Assembly (NCBI GenBank): GCA_024277115.1
Contig: JAJRVW010000255.1
Span: forward strand, 1-49,296
From: Calditrichota bacterium
GTDB lineage: Bacteria > Calditrichota > Calditrichia > Calditrichales > J004
Reading direction: 5' to 3'
Length of the DNA stretch: 49,296 nucleotides
Below, one piece after another: positions 36,483 to 46,100 of the stretch. A model generated the notes under the pieces. It did not search any database. It was not told the DNA's origin and was given only the letters and a program-made list of their open reading frames with translations. Made by a program: the position numbers and the translations under genes. Within the stretch, counting starts at the first letter, position 1. Each line of letters opens with the position of its first letter.

Positions 36483-38384
36483 ATGGAAACAATTGAGACT
36501 ACCAAATCCGAAAATAAAATGGTAGATGGTTCAGATAAGGCAATACAACTGGACGAACATATTGTAGAGATTGTGAGCGATTCCGGCGAGGGTGCCCAGA
36601 CAGCAGGCCAGGCATTCGGTACGATTTGCGCCCGGATGGGAAATGGTATTTGGACTGTGGAAATTATACCTGCCGAGATTGAACCACCACCAAGAACAGC
36701 AGCCGGCGCCAGTGGGATCCGGATCCGATTTGGGACACACGATATCACCAATATGGGCGATGAAGCCGATTTGATGGTTGCTTTTAATGAGCAAGCCCTC
36801 TTAGGGCGTGAACAGTCCGGTAACCTGAAAAGAGGTTGCACAATCCTTCTCGAAAACAAATGGCGCACTTCTTCTAACAACTTAATCCGTGATCAATATG
36901 TGAGCACTTATAACCATCTGATCGAAGATGCTTATAAAGTGATTGAAATCCCGATGGAAGAAGAGACTTTAAAAATTGTAAAAAATCCCCGTCGCGGTAA
37001 AAACATGTTTGTACTTGGTTTGTTGATGTATATTTATTCCCGCGATATGGAACTCGCCCGCGAACAAGTCCGCTTTGCCTTCCGTAAAAAAGGGGATAAA
37101 GTTATTGATTCCAATATGCGCTTGCTTGATGCAGGTTATAAATGGGCAGAAAGTAACCTTGATTTTCAGTATTCGGTTCCTGCGGCCCCGATGAAAGAAT
37201 CCAAAATTGTTACCAATGGTAATATTGCCGTTGGCCTGGGTGTTATGGCCTCAGGGATGGATGTTTGCGCCATGTATCCGATCACACCTGCGACATCGGC
37301 CTCTCATTATTTAAGCGAAGTGTTTGAAAATGCCGGTGGAATTGTCCACCAGGCCGAAGATGAAATTGCGGCCGCCGGATTTGCCATTGGCGCATCGTAT
37401 GCAGGAAAATGTGCCGTTACCATCACCTCCGGCCCGGGCCTGGCATTAAAGACGGAACTTATCGGCCTGGCCTCGATGGCGGAAATCCCTCTGGTAATTG
37501 TGAACGTACAGCGTGGTGGCCCCAGTACAGGTTTGCCTACAAAAGTTGAACAGGGCGATCTCCTTGCAGCACTTTTTGCATCACCAGGCGATACACCAAA
37601 AATTGTGTTGGCCCCGGCAACTATAGAAGATTGTTTTTACAGCATTATTACTGCCCGTAAAATAGCAGAAACTTTCCGTATCCCTGTTATGGTACTTACC
37701 GATGCCAACCTGGCAACAGGCCAACAACCCTATTTGCGGCCAAATTTCAAAAAAGAATGGCTCGCCCCTCCATTTGACCAAAGCCCCGTGCCCGAAGGCT
37801 CTGCACCTTTTGACTGGGATGAAAAAACAGGACTTTCCAAGCGGATTATTCCTGGCCAGGCGGGAGGCATGTACCGTGTAACAGGCCTGGCACACACACG
37901 TTAAGGCAAAGTTGCCTACGATTCCGGTGTCAATCAAAAAAGCAGTGAATACAGAAGTCTAAAAATTGCAGCTTTTCAGAAAACATTGAAAACACCCAAA
38001 GTTTTTGGGGACGAAGAAGGCGATCTATTAATCCTTGGCTGGGGCAGTACAAAAGGCTCGATCGAAGAAGCAGTACAAATTGCCCGTAAACAAGGTTTAA
38101 AAGTTTCCAGCTTACACCTTAAATTTTTACAACCCATGGCCTCGGGCTTAAAACCGATCATGGAGAAATTTAAAAAAATCATTACTGTGGAAATAAATTT
38201 CTCGGATGATAAAAAGCACGAAATCATAAATGATGAAAACCGTCGATATTCCAACCTTGCCCTTCTATTACGCGCCCGTTATTTATTGGACATCGATAAT
38301 TTTTCCAATGTGCACGGCCAGCCGTTAAAACCTGGTTCAATTGTAAAAATGATCAAGAATGAAATTGAAAACCTGAAAGGCTGA
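36483..38384 (+). CDS. korA: 2-oxoacid:ferredoxin oxidoreductase alpha (gamma-alpha fusion), interrupted by in-frame TAA
   Basis: AGGAG lies 9 nt before the ATG. Read through, about 633 residues. A gamma domain (about 25-220, GEGAQTAGQAFGTICARMG) is fused to an alpha domain with the substrate motif MYPITPATSASHYL, TSGPGLALKTELIGLA and QRGGPSTGLPTKVEQGD, and a C-terminal domain (LLILGWGSTKGSIEEAV, INFSDD). It converts 2-oxoglutarate (or another 2-oxoacid) plus CoA to acyl-CoA with ferredoxin, together with KorB. Codon 474 (37902-37904) is TAA between GLAHTR and GKVAYDSG. The frame stays open and conserved on both sides, with no ATG for restart before 38384. For a core metabolic enzyme next to an intact korB, loss of function would be surprising. 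Confidence 0.88.
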
Positions 38385-38531
38385 GAAGGGACCATATAAG
38401 TCAGGTATAATATGCACCGGCGTTAGTCATCCTGTAAAGGACTTATTCTTTATGAATATAATTTGGACGATTAAGATACTTTAGCTATGGCAAGCATATC
38501 CAACAAGAAAAACTAAAATGAGGTAAAAAAC

Positions 38532-39497
38532 ATGTTTGGTGTAAGCATAAACAACATAATAGATATAGACCAAAAGAATTACTCGATGGAAGATTATCAG
38601 GGGGATACGCCACGCTGGTGCCCGGGTTGTGGTGACAATGGGATTTTAACCGCCGCGCAACGTATCTGCCGTGAAGAACAATTACCACCGGAAAAAACGG
38701 TATTTGTTTCCGGTATTGGTTGCAGCAGCCGTTTCCCACACTATATGAACACCTATGGCTTTCATGGTTTACATGGCCGCGCTCTACCTATTGCCGAGGG
38801 GATAAAAATCCGCAGGCCCGATTTGCATGTGTTTGTAAATATGGGCGATGGCGATTGTACAAGTATTGGTACAGCCCACTGGATCCATGCTATCCGCTAT
38901 AATTTTAATATGACTGTTATGTTGCACGATAACGGCATTTACGGGTTAACAAAAAAACAAGCTTCCCCAACATCGCCACTCGGGACAAAAAGTAATACAA
39001 CTCCCAAAGGGTCCTTTTTGAACCCACTTAATCCAACAGTAACAACACTTGGCGTGGAAAATGTCTCTTTTGTTGCCCAGGCAGTAGAATGGATACCCGA
39101 GCTCCTTTACGATATTATCCGCCAGGCCTATCATCACAAAGGGTTTGCATTTATCCGTATTATGCAGCGCTGCCCGCATTATACGCCGGCCATGTTCGAT
39201 CCTTTAATGAGTACACCCGAAAACCTGATGTTACTTACCCACAAAGATGGTATGCAAATTAGCGATCCACTCAAAAAAGTCTACAAAAATATTGTTGAGC
39301 ATGACCCGTCTGAAAAACTAAAAGCAAATTATTATGCGGAAATGACTGACAAAATGCCAATCGGTATTTTATATAAAAATGAAAATATACCAACTTATGA
39401 CGGATTAAGGGCACCGGAGCGAACCGTTACACCACAAATGAAAGAAGAAGCCCTTAACCAGGAATTTGATAAGTTCGGAATAAATCCAAGAGATTGA
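38532..39497 (+). CDS. korB: 2-oxoacid:ferredoxin oxidoreductase beta subunit
   Basis: 321 residues. It carries the TPP-binding motif GDGDCTSIG with downstream HDNGIYGLTKKQASPTS, a cluster motif WCPGCGDNGI and a GIGCSSRF loop, all standard for KorB/PorB-type subunits. It binds TPP and a [4Fe-4S] cluster and works with KorA upstream. The 147-nt gap between korA and korB carries no gene. Its stop is 13 nt before the next gene, so korB and the PFOR-derived protein are probably co-transcribed. Confidence 0.93.
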   Translation: MFGVSINNIIDIDQKNYSMEDYQGDTPRWCPGCGDNGILTAAQRICREEQLPPEKTVFVSGIGCSSRFPHYMNTYGFHGLHGRALPIAEGIKIRRPDLHVFVNMGDGDCTSIGTAHWIHAIRYNFNMTVMLHDNGIYGLTKKQASPTSPLGTKSNTTPKGSFLNPLNPTVTTLGVENVSFVAQAVEWIPELLYDIIRQAYHHKGFAFIRIMQRCPHYTPAMFDPLMSTPENLMLLTHKDGMQISDPLKKVYKNIVEHDPSEKLKANYYAEMTDKMPIGILYKNENIPTYDGLRAPERTVTPQMKEEALNQEFDKFGINPRD

Positions 39498-39510
39498 TAA
39501 GGAAGCCAAA

Positions 39511-42060
39511 GTGAAAACACCCGACCCAAAAGAAATTGATGAAACGAAGGTCTCCGACTCAGAAATTGACAGCAGCGACCTATTAAAAGAGCTCGATAAG
39601 ATTGCACATCATTTTGGAAATGATACCAGCCTGGAGATACACGAACAGGAAGCGCCCCAAGAGCAAATAAAACTGCATTTCGAAGAGACCGAGAAAAGTG
39701 AATATAGCTTGGATGAGATCAAGCACGATCATTTAAAATTTCACCTTACCGGCCACTCCGAACATACACCGGATGCCAATGTGAAAGACCTGCGCCCTGC
39801 GTTAAGCGCGCCTTTTACTAATTTTGAATATATTCGGCATGATTTTCCCCTCCTGATAAAAACCAGTTCCGATAATTGCATTGAACCTTTAAAAGATTAT
39901 CTGGATAACCTAGTTGAGCAAAGTGGGTTAAATACAGATGAGCAAAGGAACCTGAAACTTCTACTGCTGAAATTGGAACTAATCCTAAAAAAGGAAAGCG
40001 CCAACCACAGTGCGCTCGTATTTAAACAAGCATGGGATTTAGCCGTAAAAAACTTTTGGCAAAGCAGTAACTCGCACAAACAAAAAACAGACTCCCTTAA
40101 AACATTAATAAGTGGTTTTTCCGATCAGATTAATGACCATAGTGAGTTAATATCTTATAGTAAAGGTGCAGAGCTTACGCTGTTTAAGGCCGCCCGGTTA
40201 AAACAATGGCAAAAGAAGATGGCGCCCTTTTTTGGCGAATTGGAAGACTTGGTAGAGCATCTTAAAAATATCCTTAAGGTATCTAAAAAAACCTCTGGCG
40301 AATCGTATACGCCCGATGCATTGCAAAATACAATGGGCCAACCCGGTTCGGATGAACTGGATTTTAATTCTTTCTCAGAAATTGTTACCCAATCTTTTGC
40401 GAAAGAGAGTCTTCCCGCCAATAGAATCGAACGTATTAAGTCTGTAATTACAATATTAAATCGTTGGTTTAAAATAATTTCCTCAATGGAACAGAGTGAA
40501 AAATTCTTAGACCGCCTTGTGGCCGATTCTACGACCAAAGCATTAAAAATCTACAAAAGCCAAAAAGAGGATTTAATTGAATTCTTTAAGGCCATACGTA
40601 TTGCAAAACTGGAAATCGAACACCGCTATGAAGAGGAAAAGCACGATCCGTTCTTTGAAGATTTTTCTTCTTTGTACCTCTCGGAGGAAGATTGGTCGCA
40701 TTTCCCGCCGATCATTTTATATTTTAAAGCGCGTGAAATAAAAAGTGCGGACAAGGCCGATCTGATAGATGTACTTGCTTCGAAAATGCCTATAAAAGTA
40801 TTGGTGACTGTGGACGACCTCTACAACGCATCAACCTTTTTTGATGAATCGTTCTACTCGCCGGGCTGGTCTGCCGTTTTAGGGAAAATGGCCTTAAGTA
40901 TAAATACAACTTTTGTTTTACAATTTCCGCTTTCGCACATGATTAATGTACTTAGCGAGATTGAACAAGGACTGCAGAGTGACCGTGCTGCCCTTTTTTG
41001 TGTTTTTGATGGTTTTGATCAGGAACAGGAAATGGTTGCACCTTTTGTTCGAAGTGCTGCCGCTTCCGAATCACGGGCGTTTCCTCTTTTTTATTACAAC
41101 CCCAACCAGGGCAATAGTTGGGCAGCACATTTTTCCATCGCCAAATCATCACAACACAAATCGGACTGGCCACAAGGCGAGATTGAAATACTTGAGGGCG
41201 ATTCTGTAAAAACTGAAAAATTAGACTTCAGCCTCGGAGATTTCTTAACAGGTCTGGAAAGATATAAAGAGCATTTTTTACCCATTGAACGCTCGGAGTG
41301 GCATGGTGACTTAATTCCATTAACCGAATATATCCACTCTGATTTTGAAAATATTAATAAGAGTATACCCTACATTTTAATGGCCAATGATGAAGGCGCC
41401 ATGCAAAAAGTGATCGTTACAAAGACAATGTGCAGGCTTTGTGTAGATGCACAGATTCGCTGGAACCGCATTCAGGAATTAAGTGGTATAAACAACTCGC
41501 ATGTAATTGAACAGGTCGAAAAAGAACGCGAAAAAATGACCAAAGAAATGCAGGAAAAACTGGTTCAGGCAGAAGCCAAACACAAAGCTGAAATGGAACA
41601 ATCCGTTGAAGGCCTGACCAATGAAATTATCTCGAATATTGCCGCCGGGCTGCTCTCAGACGAAATGATCAGCATTGGTTCCGGCACAGGTATATCTGCC
41701 CCGCAGGCAACAATCCCAAAGGCCGCGCCAAAGCAAGAGGCAATCCAGGATGAAGTAAAAGAAAAACCAGAGGCACTGGAAGCAGCTACTGAAGAGGAGG
41801 AAGATTTAAGTTTTAACGACCCGTATATCGATACACCCTTGTGCACAAGCTGCAATGATTGTTGTAACCTGAACGACCAGATGTTTGCCTATGATGAAAA
41901 CAAGCAGGCCTATATTAAAGATGCCAAAGCCGGGACTTTTAAAGATTTGGTAACAGCGGCAGAAAAATGCCCGGTAAAAATTATACACCCCGGAAAGCCG
42001 TTAAACCCGGACGAACCGGGGCTGGATGAATTAATTAAGGAAGCAGAGAAGTATAATTGA
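39511..42060 (+). CDS. PFOR-derived protein with degenerate TPP domain and C-terminal ferredoxin
   Basis: 849 residues from a GTG start preceded by AAGGAAG. Residues 1-120 are acidic and low-complexity; about 130-370 are helical. Residues 370-690 match the TPP domain of large 2-oxoacid:acceptor oxidoreductases in overall pattern (RIAKLEIEHRYEEEKHDPFF, ESRAFPLFYYNP). The GDG cofactor motif is absent (ILYFKAREIKSADK occupies its place). A coiled coil (690-720) leads to a single-cluster ferredoxin (C778, C781, C784/785, C820) that normally ends the full-length enzymes. It is paralogous to the C-terminal third of the protein at 43156-47649. I infer an electron-transfer or scaffold role, not 2-oxoacid catalysis. 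Confidence 0.72.
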   Translation: MKTPDPKEIDETKVSDSEIDSSDLLKELDKIAHHFGNDTSLEIHEQEAPQEQIKLHFEETEKSEYSLDEIKHDHLKFHLTGHSEHTPDANVKDLRPALSAPFTNFEYIRHDFPLLIKTSSDNCIEPLKDYLDNLVEQSGLNTDEQRNLKLLLLKLELILKKESANHSALVFKQAWDLAVKNFWQSSNSHKQKTDSLKTLISGFSDQINDHSELISYSKGAELTLFKAARLKQWQKKMAPFFGELEDLVEHLKNILKVSKKTSGESYTPDALQNTMGQPGSDELDFNSFSEIVTQSFAKESLPANRIERIKSVITILNRWFKIISSMEQSEKFLDRLVADSTTKALKIYKSQKEDLIEFFKAIRIAKLEIEHRYEEEKHDPFFEDFSSLYLSEEDWSHFPPIILYFKAREIKSADKADLIDVLASKMPIKVLVTVDDLYNASTFFDESFYSPGWSAVLGKMALSINTTFVLQFPLSHMINVLSEIEQGLQSDRAALFCVFDGFDQEQEMVAPFVRSAAASESRAFPLFYYNPNQGNSWAAHFSIAKSSQHKSDWPQGEIEILEGDSVKTEKLDFSLGDFLTGLERYKEHFLPIERSEWHGDLIPLTEYIHSDFENINKSIPYILMANDEGAMQKVIVTKTMCRLCVDAQIRWNRIQELSGINNSHVIEQVEKEREKMTKEMQEKLVQAEAKHKAEMEQSVEGLTNEIISNIAAGLLSDEMISIGSGTGISAPQATIPKAAPKQEAIQDEVKEKPEALEAATEEEEDLSFNDPYIDTPLCTSCNDCCNLNDQMFAYDENKQAYIKDAKAGTFKDLVTAAEKCPVKIIHPGKPLNPDEPGLDELIKEAEKYN

Positions 42061-42109
42061 AAAAGAATAAAGATTGAAAGAAATCACTAAGTACAGGAAA
42101 AATTGCGTT

Positions 42110-42133
42110 TGTCATTCCGTAGGAATCTTTTTT
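42110..42133 (+). repeat. Half copy of GTCATTC repeat
   Basis: TTGTCATTCC-type bases followed by GTAGGAATCTTTTTT resemble one arm of the palindrome at 23834-23897. The second arm is not seen nearby. It lies between the PFOR-derived gene and rnfB. Confidence 0.35.
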
Positions 42134-42200
42134 CTCTAGATTACTAACAGTCACTAAACAGATTTTTCTTTAATCTTTTTTCTTGTCTCTTAAAAATTTT

Positions 42201-43034
42201 ATGAACCCTGTAATTGCCATCGCCTTTATTGGCGGATTGAGTTTAATTTTGGCGCTTATTTTAGCCATCGCAAACTCAAAACTAAAAGTTTTTGAAGACC
42301 CACGTATCGATAAAGTGGAAGAGATGCTACCCGGCGCAAATTGCGGAGCTTGCGGCCAACCCGGTTGCCGCGCTTTTGCAGAAGATGTAATAAGTGGCAA
42401 GAGCGTGCCTAGTGCCTGCACTGTTGGCGGTCCGGATACGGCAACAATTGTGGCCAACTACCTGGGTATTGATGCAGGATCAAGCGTACGTAAAATAGCA
42501 CGGCTTCTCTGTGCGGGTGGAACCGATGTAGCTGTTAAGTCAGCTGATTACTCGGGTTACGAATCTTGCCGGGCAGCAGCGGCTGTTTCCGGTGGACCAA
42601 AAGCCTGCACATATGGTTGCCTCGGTTTGGCGGACTGCGAATTGGTCTGTGATTTTGACGCCATTAAGATGAGCCCGACCGGCCTGCCCTTTGTAAATGC
42701 CACAAAATGTACCGCATGTGGGGATTGCGTAGAAGTTTGCCCAAAAAATTTATTTGAATTAATCCCCCTAAACCAACACTTGATTGTCCAATGTAAATCT
42801 GTTTTGGAAGGCGATGAAATTCTTGGGCTTTGTGAAGCTGCCTGCACCGCTTGTACACGTTGTGCTGCCGATGCCCCGGAAGGTTTGATCGAAATGAAAA
42901 ACAACCTGCCGGTTATAAACCCTGAAAAGCTAAAACTGGAAACAGATATTGCCACCCTGCGATGCCCGACCGGGGCAATAACATGGGTTGAAGAGCAACA
43001 ATTTAAACTAAAAAAAGAAGAAGATGCTGTTTAA
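42201..43034 (+). CDS. rnfB: RnfB-like membrane-anchored ferredoxin subunit
   Basis: 277 residues from ATG 42201, which begins the usual RnfB membrane helix (MNPVIAIAFIGGLSLILALI). A TTG at 42183 would add six residues and no start has a good ribosome-binding site. The Fes domain has GANCGACGQPGCRAFA. A CTACGDCVEVCP cluster follows, then CEAACTACTRC with its last cysteine supplied by RCPTGAITW, a variant known in RnfB-like proteins. RnfB takes electrons from ferredoxin for the Rnf ion-pumping complex. Its neighbours are the two PFOR-derived genes, with rnfC further downstream. Confidence 0.88.
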   Translation: MNPVIAIAFIGGLSLILALILAIANSKLKVFEDPRIDKVEEMLPGANCGACGQPGCRAFAEDVISGKSVPSACTVGGPDTATIVANYLGIDAGSSVRKIARLLCAGGTDVAVKSADYSGYESCRAAAAVSGGPKACTYGCLGLADCELVCDFDAIKMSPTGLPFVNATKCTACGDCVEVCPKNLFELIPLNQHLIVQCKSVLEGDEILGLCEAACTACTRCAADAPEGLIEMKNNLPVINPEKLKLETDIATLRCPTGAITWVEEQQFKLKKEEDAV

Positions 43035-43071
43035 CTTGGATAATTCTTAGACCAGAAATAAAGGTTCATCT

Positions 43072-43103
43072 TCATTCCAAATCAAATAGGAGATTTGGGA
43101 TGA
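43072..43103. repeat. Inverted repeat between rnfB and PFOR-derived gene
   Basis: TCATTCCAAATC and GATTTGGGATGA pair over 12 bp with one mismatch (or G-U), with an 8-nt loop. No T run follows. It resembles the TCATTC arms of the other palindromes in the window and may be of the same class. Confidence 0.4.
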
Positions 43104-43155
43104 GAGAAAAGATTAAGAATAGTTCAATAAATGAATCAAATTAAACGGATTAAAA

Positions 43156-46100
43156 ATGTTTTTTAAGAATAAAACAAAAAAAGAAAAGAAAGCCGCTTTT
43201 CCAGGGCAAATAGAATTAATAGACGGTAACAAATCCCTTTCATTCATTCTAAAAACTTCCGGAACACGTATTTTTAAAAATGAAGCTTTTTCCTCGGCTA
43301 TTGGCTATGCCTTAACCGGGAACAGGGCGGCAGCTTTTTTGGATTCGGATAATACCATCGACAATATCCAGGCCCTAAAATCTACACGAGAAACCCCTTT
43401 CCCACTTGTTATTTATGTACAAAACAAGGAACAAAACCAAAAAAATAATTTTTATAACGACTTTAAAAACTCATTTATCCTTTATCCGCAAACCGTGCAG
43501 GAGTTGGTTGATTTTTCATTAATTGCCCGTAAGGTAACCTAGACGGCACTGATCCCCGGATTTATTGTTTACGACGCGGCCCATTTTAATACGGCCTTAC
43601 AAAATATTAATATGCCGGAAGAAAAGTTTATAAAACAATTCCTTGGCAATACAGGTGATGAAATTGATGCACCTACACCAGCGCAGGCTATTCTTTTTAA
43701 CAAAAAGCGCTTTAGAAATCCCGCTTTGATTGACGTGCACAAGCCGCTTGGTATCGGGGTTAACCACGATGCAGAAATCGGGTTAAAATTAGAGGCAGTC
43801 CGGCATCCCTTTTTAAACAAGCATCTTTCAGAAATAATTGAAAAAACTTTTAGTGAATTTGAAGCTTTCAGTGGCCGGCATTATTCATCGGTAAATTTTT
43901 ATAAAACAGAAGATGCCCATTACCTGATTGCGGCAAACGGCCCGATGGTCAATCAACTTATAGCATTTGCAGACTGGGCCAGGGACAAACAGGATATAAA
44001 ATTAGGAATAATAAACTTGTCGTTGGCAAGCCCTTTTGATGGCGCTGAATTGACACACCACATTAAGAAAAAAAGCGCTGTAACAATTTTACAAAATTTA
44101 AGTGATCATTTTTTTAATACGCCTTTGATGGATTTAACACACAATGCGATCAATTTAGCTTGGGAAAATGGACGGCACCAAAAAGATAAATTGCCCCATT
44201 TGGGTTTTGCGATTTATACACACACAAAAGATCAACCCGAAATTTATAATGGATTTTACGCCACCTCGTTTAATGCAATAGAAGAGATATATACGATTGT
44301 TGAAAATATGCTGCCGGAAGGAAATCATAAAAAACTATTTTATTGTGGGCTAAATTTAAGTGTAAACCAGGCCCGTTTCCCTAAGCTGGAAGCATTGCAG
44401 CAGTTGATAAAAAAATCCTATCCGGAAATTGAAGAGTTGGCCTTATCAAAAAAGAATGGGTCATTTAATTTATCAGAAGAGAATACGCACAAAATCCAAG
44501 TGTATGCATCGCTTGCCCAGGATATAAAAGAGCTTGGCCATCCTCTGGCCGCAGCAGTCAAAAAAAGCGGATTCTTCCATACCGAAACTTTACTGAGTGA
44601 ACAAAAATCGGCAATGATGCCACTCCACAAATTTACACTTTTCTTTTCGGGTGAAGAGAGCATAACACCTTTTACCCTTAAAAAAACAGATGTAATGCTT
44701 CTTTCTGAACTCCAATTTAAAAACAACCTAAACGATCTCTCAGATAATGGGACCTTAGTTATCAACACACATTTTGAAGGCGCCAAACTCTGGGAGGAAC
44801 TCGGTGAAAAAGAACGGCAGATAATCCGTGATAAAAAGATCAGGCTATTTAGTATAAATACCCAGGAAATTGCCAGGGAGATTGACATTATCCCAGCCGG
44901 TACCGAACATCTAAAGCTCTGTGCCCTGCTTGGCGGCCTTTATAAAACCGATGCCATTTTAAGCATCCTAAAATTTGGCGTGCACCTAAACAATTTCAAA
45001 AAAATATTAAAAACAACCGGATTGTTCGATTCACAAATCAATGAAAAGACAAACGCAATAAAACGCGGTTATAATCTGACCAGCGAAATTGAGTGGCAGA
45101 AACTACCCGAATTTAGCGGCTTAAAAGTACCGGAAACAGAAGCGCCCTGGCATGTAAAACAAGTGAGAAACGCCGATGGCAGCATCTTTGACCTTGCCCG
45201 TAGTTGGGACTCGGTGGGCTATCTTTATAATAACAATCTTCAGGTACAGGAATTGGCCGATCCTTTTCTTGCCAGCAATACCCTGCCCGCACGTAGCAGC
45301 GCCTTTCGTGATATGTCGGAAATGAAAGAAAAAATCCCGGAAATAATTGCAGAAAAATGTACCGGGTGCGGAATGTGCTGGTCTCAATGCCCGGACTCCG
45401 CTCTGCCCGTTCACTTTATGGGCGTTGATGAAATAATCACAACAGCAATGAACAATGCGGCGGCACATGGCAGCAAACTTATCCAGATGCAGCGGATGGC
45501 CGGCAACTTTGCCAAACAGGCTTACACACTTTTTTCTACCGATGAGATGCGCCGCTTTTTAACAACACAGAACCTGCTTTCCGAGGCATTTAACCATCTT
45601 GTAAAAAAAATGGGGCTCAAAGGGAATGCCCTTCAAAAGGTAGAAAGCGAATTTAAAATATTTTTAGAAGAAGTACAGGAAATGCCGCTTATTAAAACCA
45701 CAACCTTTTTTGACCTGCCACACAAAAGCCAAAAAGGAACTGGGAAAATCCTGACTATTACTGTAAATGCCAATGCTTGCAAAGGGTGTGGTTCCTGTGC
45801 CAATGTATGCCCGGACGATGCCATCGAAATGCTGGACAATAATGCAGACATCCTTACATCGTACCGTAAAAATTTTGCCTTTATGCAATCCATGCCCGAT
45901 GTAAGCGCCGAACAAATCGAGCCATTTATTTCAACCCAAAACCAAAAATCGTTAGTAAATAAGCTCATCAACAAAAAAGCTTATTTTACTTTGCCCGGCG
46001 GCGACAATGCTTATCCGGGAAGTGGCGTAAAGGCCGCCGTACATTTGATGACGGCAAGTATTGAAGCAAAAATGAATGATAGGATTAGCGCTTTTGTAAC

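Noticed and set aside
42843-42878. Missing CP cysteine in the second RnfB cluster
   Set aside because: The ligand is supplied by the later RCPTGAITW motif, a known arrangement in RnfB-like proteins.
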